DNA from: Prillingera fragicola
Lineage: Eukaryota > Basidiomycota > Tremellomycetes > Trichosporonales > Trichosporonaceae
Direction of reading: 5' to 3'
Assembly (NCBI GenBank): GCA_002335605.1
Contig: BEDY01000005.1
Coordinates: forward strand, 1,488,001 to 1,552,000
DNA: 64,000 bases
The notes beneath the pieces were generated by a model that did not search any database, was not told the origin of the DNA, and saw only the letters and a program-made list of their open reading frames with translations. Within the stretch, counting starts at the first letter, position 1. Each line of letters opens with the position of its first letter. Below are positions 54,401 to 64,000 of the stretch, piece by piece. Both the position numbers and the translations under genes were made by a program.

Positions 54401-57400
54401 GAGCTTGATCTCCAGGGTGGTGTCAAGCTTGCCTTCCCCGCGCTCAAGCTTCCCATCATGATCGAGGAGGGTGATGACGAGTTCAAAGAGCCCGAGCCTG
54501 GACTCCGCGACAAGATCATGTTCATCATCAACAACATTGCGCCCAACAACTACGAGGCCAAGTCGCAGGAGCTCGTCAAGCTCTTTGACAATGAGCACTC
54601 GCGCTGGTTTGCGCACTACTTTATCGATGTGCGTGTCTCGCTCGAGGCCAACCGTCACGAGCTGTACATTAAGATTCTTGACCTCATCAACTCGCCTCTG
54701 CTCGAGCGTCACGTTCTGTGGGAGACGTACCGCAAGGCGCGCGACCTCCTCAACGCCGAGACCACCCTCGGCTCGTCGTCGGACCGCACGACCCTCAAGA
54801 CGGTCGCGCTCTGGCTCGGTCGCATCACCCTGGCCCGTGGTCTCCCCATCAAGCACCGCGAGCTCTCGGTCAAGGACCTTCTCGTCCAGGGCTACGACAA
54901 CAAGCGCCTTATTGTTGCCATTCCCTTTGTGGCCAATTTTATGATTGCTTGCAAGAACTCGGAGGTCTTCCACCGTCCCAACCCTTGGTTTGTCGCGATC
55001 ATACGTGTTCTCGTCGAGCTGTACCACTTTGGTGACCTCAAGCTCAACATGAAGTTTGAGATTGAGGTGCTCTTCAGCAAGCTCGACATCCAGCTCGAGT
55101 CGGTCGAGCCCTCGGACGTCATAAGGACTCATGTTCCTCCTCCTCAGCCCCAGCCTCGTGTCGGCAACCGTCTTGAGCAGGAGCTCCAGCGCCACCTGGC
55201 CACGAGCGATCTTGGCAACGGCGGTCAGCGCGGCTTTGCCGAGCCCGCGCTCGACGACCCCTTCAGTCGCATGCAGGCTATGCAGAGCGAGCAGGCCGCC
55301 CAGCAGGCTCACGAGCAATTCCTCCAGAACGTCGACGAGCTCGTCCGCCAGCTCCCCGAGTACCTGCACTTCAACTCGGACCTCGGCGTCCTCCAGGCGC
55401 CCACGTTCAAGCGTATCGTGCTGCACTCGATCGAGCGTGCTATCCGCGAGATTGTGTCGCCCGTCGTCGAGCGCTCGGTCACCATTGCCGGCATCTCGTC
55501 GCGCGACCTGGTCCAGAAGGACTTTGGCACCGAGGGTGACTCGCTGAAGATGCGCAAGGCTGCCCACCTCATGGTTCAGAACCTGGCTGGCAACCTCGCC
55601 CTCGTCACCTGCAAGGAGCCTCTCCGCACCTCGCTCATGACCCACATTCGCACTCTTGTGGGCCAGAATGGCTTCACCGAGGAGAACGTTCCCGAGGCCG
55701 TCATTGCCGGCGTCGTCAACGAGAACCTCGACGTCGCCTGCGACATTATCCGCAAGGCTGCCATGGAGAAGGCCACGCGTGACATTGACGTCAACCTGCA
55801 GCCTCAGTTTGCGGCTCGCAAGGCTCACCGCGACTCGCGCAGCCAGCAGCCCTTCTGGGACGGCGCCTCGTTCGGTGTCGCTATATCGTACACTGCGCTC
55901 CCCGACCCCCTTCGTCTGCGCCAGGGCGGTCTCACCACCAAGCAGCTCCGCGTCTACGAGGACTTTGCCGAACAGGCTCGCGTCTTCTCGTCGCAGCCCC
56001 AGCAGCAGCAGCAACAGCAGCAACACCTCAATGGCGCTCAGAGCGACGCCTACCTGCCCGTTGGCTACCGCGACCTTGGTCTCGGCGACGGCGCTGCCCT
56101 TGCGCCTCCCGACATTAAGAGCGCTCCCTCGCCTTCGCGCTTCCACGAGCTCGAGCCAGAGCCCTCGTCGGTTCTCGCGCCTCAGACGACGATTGAAAAG
56201 TTCCACGAGATTGTCGCCGAGATTGAGAAGCAGCTCCCCCACGCCCAGGCTACCGTCTGGTCGCAGCTCGAGCCCGACCACGAGCTCCGCCAGCTGTCCC
56301 GCACCATTGTGATGCTCGCGCACTCGTCGATGCAGCGTGAGGCCACCACTCTCGCGATTGCCCAAAAGGTCGTTCAGCTCCTGTACAAGACCGACTCGCC
56401 GCTCGGCCGCGAGCTCTACGTCGTGCTCCTGCAGCAGCTGTGCCAGCACGCCCCCAAGGTTGACCGCGAGGTCAAGTCGTGGCTCATCTACGCCGAGGAC
56501 GCCCGCAAGTTCAACGTGCCCGTCACGTTTGTGCTCATCCGCGCTGGCTTTATCCGCGTCGCCGAGCTCGATGCCCAGCTTGCCAAGCAGATGGCGCGCG
56601 GCTTCTCGCCGGACGCCGTGGACTTTGTCGCTCAGCTCATCCGCGAGTGCTCGCTCGACTCGCAGGGCTTTATCCCCCGTAACGGCTTCACTCTCTGCAT
56701 CACTGCGCTTCTCAAGGCGCAAGAGGTCGGCAACTCGACCCAGGCAGCGGACCAGCTCCTCGAGGACCTGCGCAGCGACGCCGTCCGCGAGACCAAGATT
56801 GCGCCCATCGACCCCAAGGTCCACGAGCGTCTGCAGCACTACTTTTTCGAGTGGGTGCGTCTCTTCACCGAGAACCCCAACTCGCCCGAGGTCTCGTTTG
56901 TGCCCTACATCACTTGGCTGCAGAACGACAACATTCTCGGCGGCGAGGACGTGTCCACCGCGTTCTACACGACTGCCATCAAGGCTGCTGTCGAGTGCGA
57001 CATGAAGTCGGACAACAACCAGTGGTTTGGCACCGACTCGCTGGCCAAGCTCATTATTCTCATCGTCAAAAACTATGGCGACAAGAGCGGCCCCGGCAGC
57101 GTTACCCGCACCGTCTACTACTTTAACAAGATTGTCACGATCATGTCGTACAGCCTTGTTCGTGCGCAGCTCAACACCGAGGAGGCGTTTGACCAGCGCC
57201 CTTGGGCCCGCTTCTTTACGAGCATGCTCTCCGAGATTTCGTCCATCGAGGCCAGTCTCCCCGAGACGGCAATTGGCTGCCTCAAGAGCATTGCCAACGT
57301 CCTTGGCATTGTCCAGCCTACCTACGCGCCTCGCTTCGCGTTTGGTTGGGTGTCGATTATCTCGCACCGCCTGTTCATGGCCAAGCTCCTCGGCGCTCCT

Positions 57401-58351
57401 CGCCAGGAGGGTTGGGCAGACTACCACCGCTGCGTCATGTGGCTGCTCCGCTTTGTGGCCCCGTTCATCTCGTCCAACCAGCCTGACCTCGGCCCGTCGG
57501 CTCGTGCTCTGTACCGCGCGACTCTCCGCGTGCTACTCGTGCTCATGCACGACTTCCCCGGCTTCCTTGTCGAGTACTACCACACGCTCTCGACCGCGAT
57601 CCCCGCCCAGTGCGTTCAGCTCCGCAACATTATTCTTGCGGCGTTCCCCAGTGCCGACGCACCCCTGCCCGACTGGTACAAGCGCCTCGATGAGCTTGTC
57701 CCCGAGATGCAGTCGTTCCCCCGCGTGCGCTCCGACCACGTTAGCGCCCTCAACTCTGGCAACGTCAAGCACGCCATCGATCAGTACGTGCACACTGGTA
57801 CTCCTTCGGGCGGTGCCATTGTCACCGAGCTCAAGAACCGCATCGCCGTCCAAAAGGTCCTTCCTGATGGTTCGACTTGCACCGTGTGGAACCACACTCT
57901 GCTCCACGCGACCATCTTCTACCTCGGCTCGTCGGCCGTCCACCGCCACTTCATGCAGACTGGCGTTGCCGAGTTTGACCCCAAGGACCCCGCGGTGCCC
58001 ATCCTGGCCAACCTCGCGTACTCGCTCGACGCCGAGGGCCAGTACCTCATGCTGTCGGTGATCGCCGACCAGCTCCGCTACCCGAGCGCGCACACGCTCT
58101 TCTTTGCGTCGCTCATGCTGTACCTCTTCAAGGTCGCCTCGGACTCGTCAATCCCCGAGCGTATCGCGCGCGTTCTCCTCGAGCGCGTCATTGTCTCGCG
58201 CCCCCACCCTTGGGGCCTCATTGTCACTTTTGTCGAGCTCCTCGAGAACCCGGCTTATGGCTTCTGGGACCAGTCGTTTGTCCGCGCCGACGAGGAGATC
58301 TATCTCATGTTCCGCCGCGCCCGCGACAACTTTGGGGCACAGATGCACTAG
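51495..58351 (+). CDS. NOT1: CCR4-NOT complex scaffold NOT1
   Basis: Exons 51495-51725 and 51830-58351 encode 2250 residues. The N-terminus is Gly/Ala/Pro-rich, followed by HEAT-type helices. The middle includes the MIF4G-like part that binds Caf1 (about 800-1030, LRDKIMFIINNIAPNNYEAK, RWFAHYFIDVRV) and the DUF3819/Caf40-binding bundle (about 1150-1350, YLHFNSDLGVLQAPTFKRI). The C-terminal NOT1 superfamily homology domain has LRVLLVLMHDFPGFLVEYY and CVQLRNIILAAFPS. A polyQ stretch lies near 55997-56024. NOT1 holds the deadenylases Ccr4 and Caf1 and the NOT2/3/5 module, linking mRNA decay and translational repression. Only one intron (104 nt), at the extreme 5' end, interrupts it. Confidence 0.97.
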
Positions 58352-59149
58352 GCGTGGTGAGTTCTTCTCAATACACTTTTGACTTTGTCTGACGTTGCAG
58401 CACGAATCATTTGGGCTATCTGCGCTCCAGCGCATGTTCATCATAACCTCGTCCCTCACCTTGGTCTTTTTTCCCTTTTTTCTCTTTTCCTCAATGTTTG
58501 TGACAGTAGAATCCCCTCGAACGAGTTCCATTTGGACGACAACGGACACGGCGCCATTCGCCTGTGGCCTCATCCCGACCACCCAACCCATACACCACAC
58601 ACCAACAATCACAACCACCTCGACGCGATGATACAAAGCGGCGCAGGCCGCCACGCCACGGCGGCGGCGACCGCCAAGTTAATGACCGCCCCCTCGCGCA
58701 ACACGGCGCGTTGTGCGTGTCCGTGCGCGGCAACTATAGAAAGAAGAGAACGGGAGGGAGGGAGAAGGGCAGTGGCCACCGAGAAGATACCCCTGTGTGA
58801 GCGCGCATTCCTCCCGGCTGGTGGGCGGTTTGCGTTTGCTTGCCTCTGTAACTGCCGAGCCGCGACCACTACAAACGGTCGCCTGGGGCCTTGCGCGGTT
58901 GCGCGTAGGAGCCAGCGAGCGAGGCCCTTGTATACTAGTCACTGCAATGCATGGCACGTCCACATCTGATACTACAACAATGTTGCAACTCAAAGTCGAG
59001 GACGCGGTGGAGGACGGGCGCCACTTTTTCAAATTCCGCCACGTGGTTTCATTGAGTCGTTCTGGAAATGTCGGCCGCCTTGTCCACCACCATCAACGAC
59101 GACTGGTGTAAACGTATTGTAAACACCACCACAAAACAAGCTATTCACC
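58352..59149. other. Spacer between NOT1 and PheRS beta
   Basis: About 800 bp. A possible 3' UTR intron follows the NOT1 stop (GTGAGT near 58358, GTTGCAG near 58400). No gene is supportable. The right end contains the PheRS promoter without a clear TATA box. Confidence 0.45.
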
Positions 59150-61447
59150 ATGGTGAGACTGGCACCATGTTTCCAGCGTACCCGACGTGCTAACCCACTC
59201 AGCCGACCATTTCCGTCGACAAGGCCGAGCTCTACCGCCGCCTCGAGCGCGAGTACTGTGGGTCTTGATTGTCGAGATTGTGCGCTGACGGCAGCTACGC
59301 AGGAGTTTGACGAGCTGTGCTTTGACTTTGGACTTGAGCTGGATGAGGACGTGAGTGGCTGCTGTGACTGCGTGGAGCTGTGGGGTGTGGGAGGAGTGGG
59401 CGGGGTGGAACGCGCCTGGATGGAAGACATTGATGGTCCAAGCGGAACGGTGCTGACTCTGCAGACTACCGAGGAGGTCGAGGCTGCTCTGAAGGCTGGA
59501 CAAGAGACTGCTCCCCCTCAACTCAAGATTGAGATCCCTGCGAACCGGTGCGTTGGCTTGTCAAGTCGGAAAGCAGGTGGACGGCAGGAAGCTGGTGTAG
59601 CGATGAACGACTCGGCGGCCTCTGGAGGACGTCTTGCTCTTCAGTGTCCGGCTCCGAGATTTTAGCTGCTGCTGGATGCCTCTTGTGCAGAAAGCAGCTT
59701 GAGGAGCGCCTACGGCCATGTAACCAAGCAATGGCGCCCGCTGACGCCACAGTTACGACCTGCTCTGCATTGAGGGTCTTGCTCGCGGTCTCCGCGTCTT
59801 CCTCGGCAAGGAGACTCCCCCCGCCTACAAGCTCACCGAGCCCAAGCACGAGGTCTTTGTTGAGGCCTCAGTCTCGCCCCTCCGTCCCATGTTCGCCGCT
59901 GCTGTTCTCCGCCTGGCCCGCCCCATGAACCAGCTCGAGTACGAGTCGTTCATTGACCTCCAGGACAAGCTTCACCAGAACCTGTGCCGTATGCGTCGCT
60001 TTGTTGCCATCGGTACCCACGACTTGGACACTCTCGAGGGTCCGTTCCGGTACATGTGCAAGGACCCCAAGCAGATCAAGTTTGCTCCCCTCAACAGGGA
60101 TACGGAGCACACTGCCGAGGAGCTCATGACTATTTTCGAGGGTGACAGGCATCTCAACAAGTACCTTGGCATTATCCGCGACGCCCCCGCCTACCCTATC
60201 ATCTATGACAAGACTGACCAGGTTCTGTCGATGCCCCCTATTATCAACTCGCAGCGTGAGTTGGCACTTTATAGACTGGACTAACGTCAGACTCGAAGAT
60301 TGTCCCTGGCCAGACCAAGAACATTTTCATCGACACCACTGCGACCGACCAGACCAAGCTTGACATTGTCATCATGATGGTCGCCACCATGTTTGCCGAG
60401 TACTGCGCGATCCCCTTTGAGATTGAGCCCGTGACCGTCCACCTCCCCGACGGCAAGACCATCATCACCCCCAGCGTCGCGCCGCGCAAGACTGTTGCTT
60501 CGAGCAGCTACATTAACGCCGCCACTGGTCTCAACCAGACCCGTGAGGAGCAGTGCAAGCTCCTTGCGAGGATGTCGCTCATGGCTTCGCCTAGCGTTTC
60601 GGACCCTGACGTTCTAGACGTTGACGTTCCCTGTACCCGTCCCGACATTCTCCACGAGTGTGACATTATGGAGGACGCCGCTATTGCCTACGGCTTTAAC
60701 AATCTTCCCCTTGCCCGCCCTGCCACTGCCACCGTCGCCAGGCCCCTCCCCATCAACAAGCTCAGCGATATTCTCCGTCGCGAGTGCGCCCAGGCCGGCT
60801 GGGTCGAGGCCCTCCCCTACATTCTCTGCTCGCACGACGAGAACTTTGCCTGGCTCAACCGCAAGGACCCTGGTGGTCTTGCCATTGTGCTTGCCAACCC
60901 CAAATCGATCGAGTTCCAGGTCGTGCGCACTTCCGTTCTCCCCGGTCTTCTCAAGACTGTGCGCGAGAACAAGGCCCTGCCCCTCCCCCTCAAGGTGTTT
61001 GAGGTCTCGGACGTCGGCGTTCAGGACCCCACCGAGGAGCGTCGTACGCGCAACTGGCGCCGCCTCGGTGCCGTCTACGTCGCGCGCACTGCCGGCTTCG
61101 AGGTCGTCCACGGTCTCCTCGACCGCATCATGCAGGTCCTCGCCGTCCCCTTCATCGGCAGCGCCGACAGCGACGCCGAGACAGGCTACTACATCCAGGA
61201 GGCACAGGACGAGACCTTCCTCCCCGGCCGCGCCGCGCACGTCTTCTACCGCCCCAGGCCCGACGCCAAGGAGGAGCAAGGTGGCGTGCTCGACACGGTC
61301 GCCAGCGCATTGAAGAAGGCGCTCCCCGGAGCCAACGGCGACATCAACCTCGGATCGCTCGGTATCCTCCACCCCACTGTTCTTGCCAACTTTGAGCTCA
61401 CGCGTCCCGCGAGCTGCCTCGAGATTGACATTGAGCCCCTGTTGTAG
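59150..61447 (+). CDS. FRS1: Cytosolic phenylalanyl-tRNA synthetase beta subunit
   Basis: The first exon is just the ATG (59150-59152), followed by a 50-nt intron (59153-59202) and further short exons, then the main exons (about 59752-60253 and 60289-61447). The product begins MPTISVDKAELYRRLER and ends CLEIDIEPLL. The B1/B5 region has LKIEIPANRYDLLCIEGLAR, a signature of eukaryotic beta chains. KFAPLNRDTEHTAEEL and IPFEIEPVTVHLPDG follow, and the catalytic-like core (non-functional in beta chains) includes TRPDILHECDIMEDAAIAYG and LPLKVFEVSDVGVQD. With the alpha subunit (FRS2) it forms the (alpha-beta)2 enzyme charging tRNA-Phe; the beta chain provides editing and tRNA contacts. Codon bias is strong, as for translation genes. 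Confidence 0.94.
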
Positions 61448-61679
61448 ACGACTGGGAGACGTAGAGCGACGATGCATACCCTATAGGCACTAACCCACGA
61501 TGGGGAGGTTTCCAAGATTGCAGGCTTACCCGGAGCATCCGAGGCTCTGGCGTGGTAACTGGTATACCGGCGAGGGCATCCATTCCCCTCCAAGCAGCTG
61601 CCTCCAGACTGACGTACACGGTACCCTGGCCACACCACTGACACATTACTCGTACAACTACATCTCTGTACACAATGAT

Positions 61680-62766
61680 CTATGCCTTTGCCTTTTTCTT
61701 GATCCCAAGCACTTTTTGCATGTCGTTGCGCTTCCGCTTGATCTGGCCGGTACCGCTCGCGGGCGCGGGTGGCTTGTCGAGCGTCTTGCCCTTGGCAGCG
61801 AGCAGGGCGGCCACCGATGGCTCGCCTGCGGCCGACGACGCGGCCGCGCGGCGCTTGATCGTCATGGCGCCTGCGTCCGCGGGTGCGGGCTCGTCTTCCG
61901 CGGTAGCGCCGGCGGGGGGCAGCTTTGTAAAGTACTTTGCGACGAGGGTGTCGTCCTCTGCGCTCTCGGCGAGTCGCCGTGCTTCCTCGGCTTTACTCTC
62001 CTTTTCCGCGTGGAGCGCCGCAAGCATGGCCTCGGGGTCGTCGGCGGCTTTACTGGTTTCGAGCCGCGCGTTGCGCTGGCGCAGGTCGGCGAGGTCGTCC
62101 ATCGTCTCCATCTCGCGGCGGGCCTGCTCCTGGCTCCGCTCCAGGTCGGCCATCGCGTCCCGCGCCGCGCGGTCGTTGCCCTCGTCGTCAAACTCGTCGT
62201 CCTCGTCCGCCCCCGGGAGGTGGCCGGCGGTGCGATTCGGGTCGTTTTCGATCCAGTTTTCGAAACACCGCTGCGCGTTGGCTTCAATGCTGAAATCGCC
62301 GTTCTTCGGGTCCGTCTTGAAGGTGATCTCTGTCGAGCACACGGGGCATTTCTGGCTTCGTCAGTCTTGGTCAGCGTCTAGTCACGTACGATGTAGAATC
62401 GAAACACCCTGATGCCCATGTATTCCTCCCCCACGGCCGTCTCCTTGCGCGCATTGAATTTCTTGCCCTTGTCTGTGCTGTCAGCTGATCGTCCCTCATC
62501 GACGCCGAGGTCACACACCGCGCCGCTACTCACAGATATATTCGCCACACTTGTTGCACCGCATCGTAAACGGCGACATGAGACGCACAGTCATCTGCGT
62601 GTCCTTGACGCCGCCCTTGCGGCGCTTGAGCTTTGACGGATCAAAGTCCGGGGGAAAGTATTTCTGGGCATAGGTCAGCAACTGCGCAAGGGAAGCGGAG
62701 CGGGTCCAGCGTTGTATTGGGACCGCTTGGAGTTGTACTTACGTTGAGCACCTTGCGCTCGGCCAT
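61680..62766 (-). CDS. YJU2: Spliceosome factor Yju2/CWC16 (CCDC94 family)
   Basis: Four exons. The start MAERKVLN joins [18 protein letters not shown], then [39 protein letters not shown] and [21 protein letters not shown]. This is the highly conserved CWC16 domain with the zinc-type CxxC pairs CNKC and CPVC. The C-terminal half is helical and charged ([19 protein letters not shown]) with a basic end GIKKKAKA. Yju2 acts at the first catalytic step of splicing, stabilising the branch helix in the activated spliceosome. The start was chosen because MxERKxLNKYxPPDFDP is invariant in the family. Nuclear. The neighbour to the right (a PDI-like gene, same strand) ends 238 bp away. Confidence 0.95.
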
Positions 62767-63003
62767 CTTGGGGAATGTCCGTGGGGTTAGAGGTGTTGAG
62801 GGGTCTGTTGATGACAGAGATGGAGACGAGACGAGTTGAGAGTTAAGAGTGGTCCTTTTCAGTGAGTGGCCAATTGCTTCCGTCCTCCACCAACAACTTG
62901 TCCAAAACAATGCTATCAGCAGCAAGGAGTAAGCCATGCAATGCATTGAGTCTCAATCTTCTGACACCATGCACAATGTGCAAGCACCTATGACCGACGC
63001 CGC

Positions 63004-64000
63004 CTAGAGCTCGTCGTCAATACGCTTGCGCACCTCGTCCTCGGCAGCCTCCTCCACCTCGGGCCTCGGTGCGTCAACAGGCGAGCCACCGACGACGTCG
63101 TCGTCGTCGTCGACCATCTCGACGCTCTCGACCTCGATGCCGGCACTGCGGAGGGCAGCCATGATATCCTCAAGACCCTGGCCGTCCACTGCCTCGCCAG
63201 CAGGCTGAGCCTCCGGGGCGTCCTCGACGGGAGTGCCACCGACCGCCTCAGCCTCGGCCGCGGCTTTGGCAGCAGCCTTCTCACGACGGATGCGGTCACG
63301 ACGCTCAGCCTCGTCCATCTTGGCCTGGCGCTTGGCGCGGGCCGCAGCAGCGTCCTCGGCGGCGGTATCCTTGGACGGCTCAGCCGCCTTGGGCTGCGCC
63401 TCGGCGACCTTGGCGGCGCGCTCGGCGCGTGCCTCGGCGTCAATCTCGGGGATCACGCCGTCGATCGCACTGTCAAGCCACTCGAGGAGGCTGTTAAACT
63501 TGAGCGTACCCTCGTACTCGGCCGCGGCGGTGCGGGCCTTGCTCCCAGACCCCGAGGGCCAGAACAGAAGGCGAGCCCCGTCAAACGTCTTGGAGAGGTC
63601 GGTGCCGACGGCACCGAGGACCGAGCGCGTAGACGTGTCGCGAATGTAGCCGACGTGGGCCTTGCCTGCGAGACGGTGGCCGAGGACCTTCCAGAGGAAG
63701 GGAATGCTCGGCGCCGAGGGGTGGACCAGGAGCGCGTGCGGGAGGTCGTCCTTCTACATGGTCAGTCCATGTCGCGACGGCCAAACCCACCTCGTCAAGA
63801 AACTTGTCGACAACCTTGCCCACGTCGCCATCGGCGCGGAGCTTCTTGACACGGTCAGGAATGAGGCCCTTGGCATACTCGATCAAGGGCCCGCGAGCGC
63901 GTTCGCCATTGTAGTCGCGAGCAGAGCCCTTGGCGCCCTTGGGAAAGGCCTTGACGGTGGGGTAGCCCTTGACGTCGTACTTTGCGCACAGGGCCTTGTT
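63004..64000 (-). CDS. PDI-like thioredoxin-fold ER protein with C-terminal DDEL, N-terminus beyond the window
   Basis: The C-terminal part of a larger gene. At the right edge it enters in a thioredoxin-fold segment, ALCAKYDVKGYPTVKAFPKG, where GYPT carries the cis-proline of PDI domains. RDYNGERARGPLIEYAKGL follows. After an intron of 37 nt (63754-63790) comes a second folded region (HALLVHPSAPSIPFLWKVLG, LLFWPSGSGSKARTAAAEY). The tail is long, charged and Ala/Glu-rich (RAKRQAKMDEAERRDRIRRE), ending RKRIDDEL. The final DDEL resembles an HDEL-type ER retrieval signal (DDEL is used by Kluyveromyces lactis BiP). A disulfide isomerase-like chaperone of the ER lumen is likely. The catalytic CxxC, if present, lies outside the window. 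Confidence 0.8.

Noticed and set aside
53621..57427. Reverse-strand open frame of 1268 codons inside NOT1
   Set aside because: It is the antisense shadow of a strongly codon-biased gene (few sense codons give stops in that frame). It has no domain and NOT1 is certain on the other strand.
14699..62766. Three splicing-linked genes (Prp4, Y14, Yju2) as a possible functional cluster
   Set aside because: They are tens of kilobases apart with unrelated genes between them; chance is the simplest explanation.

Overview
This window is nuclear DNA of a fungus, most likely a basidiomycete yeast-type genome. I lean towards Tremellomycetes (Trichosporonales or Cryptococcus relatives), but that placement is an inference from gene style and recalled protein similarity, not a database match. 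The evidence for a fungus is GC-rich coding DNA, genes on both strands with many very short GT..AG introns carrying CTGAC/CTAAC-like branch sites just before the acceptor, some first exons only a few codons long, and a set of clearly fungal or eukaryotic proteins. I saw no mobile element, CRISPR array, rRNA or recognisable tRNA.

Layout. 1-1144 (-): secreted haem peroxidase, cut by the window edge. 2088-3322 (-): TauD-type dioxygenase. 4654-5629 (-): small fungal Cys-rich membrane protein. 6195-12181 (+): tuberin (TSC2) homologue. 12394-14404 (-): APC/C subunit Cdc23/APC8, divergent from the Prp4 splicing kinase (14699-17133, +). 17295-18966 (-): FAD monooxygenase. 19745-26367 (-): TFIIIC B-block-binding subunit. 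26773-27693 (+): Nudix ADP-sugar pyrophosphatase. 28167-29881 (+): short-chain dehydrogenase. 30691-32247 (+): omega-amidase/nitrilase. 32758-34456 (+): eRF1. 36051-37639 (+): alpha/beta hydrolase with an N-terminal SCP2-like region, convergent with an SH3 protein (37731-38534, -). 40117-41347 (+): zinc alcohol dehydrogenase. Two small candidate genes lie at 42369-42812 and 44120-44347 (+), around a crotonase (43202-44029, -). 44451-47078 (-): coiled-coil/Ser-Pro-rich protein. 48154-49423 (-): Y14/RBM8A, divergent from a monothiol glutaredoxin (49869-50945, +). 51495-58351 (+): NOT1. 59150-61447 (+): cytosolic Phe-tRNA synthetase beta. 61680-62766 (-): Yju2/CWC16. 63004-64000 (-): PDI-like ER protein, cut by the edge.

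This is mostly housekeeping sequence: translation (eRF1, PheRS beta), mRNA handling (Prp4, Yju2, Y14, NOT1), Pol III transcription, cell cycle (APC8), TORC1 signalling (TSC2), redox and Fe-S supply (Grx3/4 type), plus scattered metabolic genes. There is no biosynthetic cluster and no convincing new multi-gene system. The points most worth a second look are in gene structure: introns of 31-35 nt beside a few of 280-460 nt, first exons consisting only of ATG, TSC2 introns confined to its extreme 3' end, and small spliced candidate genes. Exon boundaries were built by hand from splice motifs and reading-frame continuity. Where exon lengths are quoted, their sum is divisible by three.
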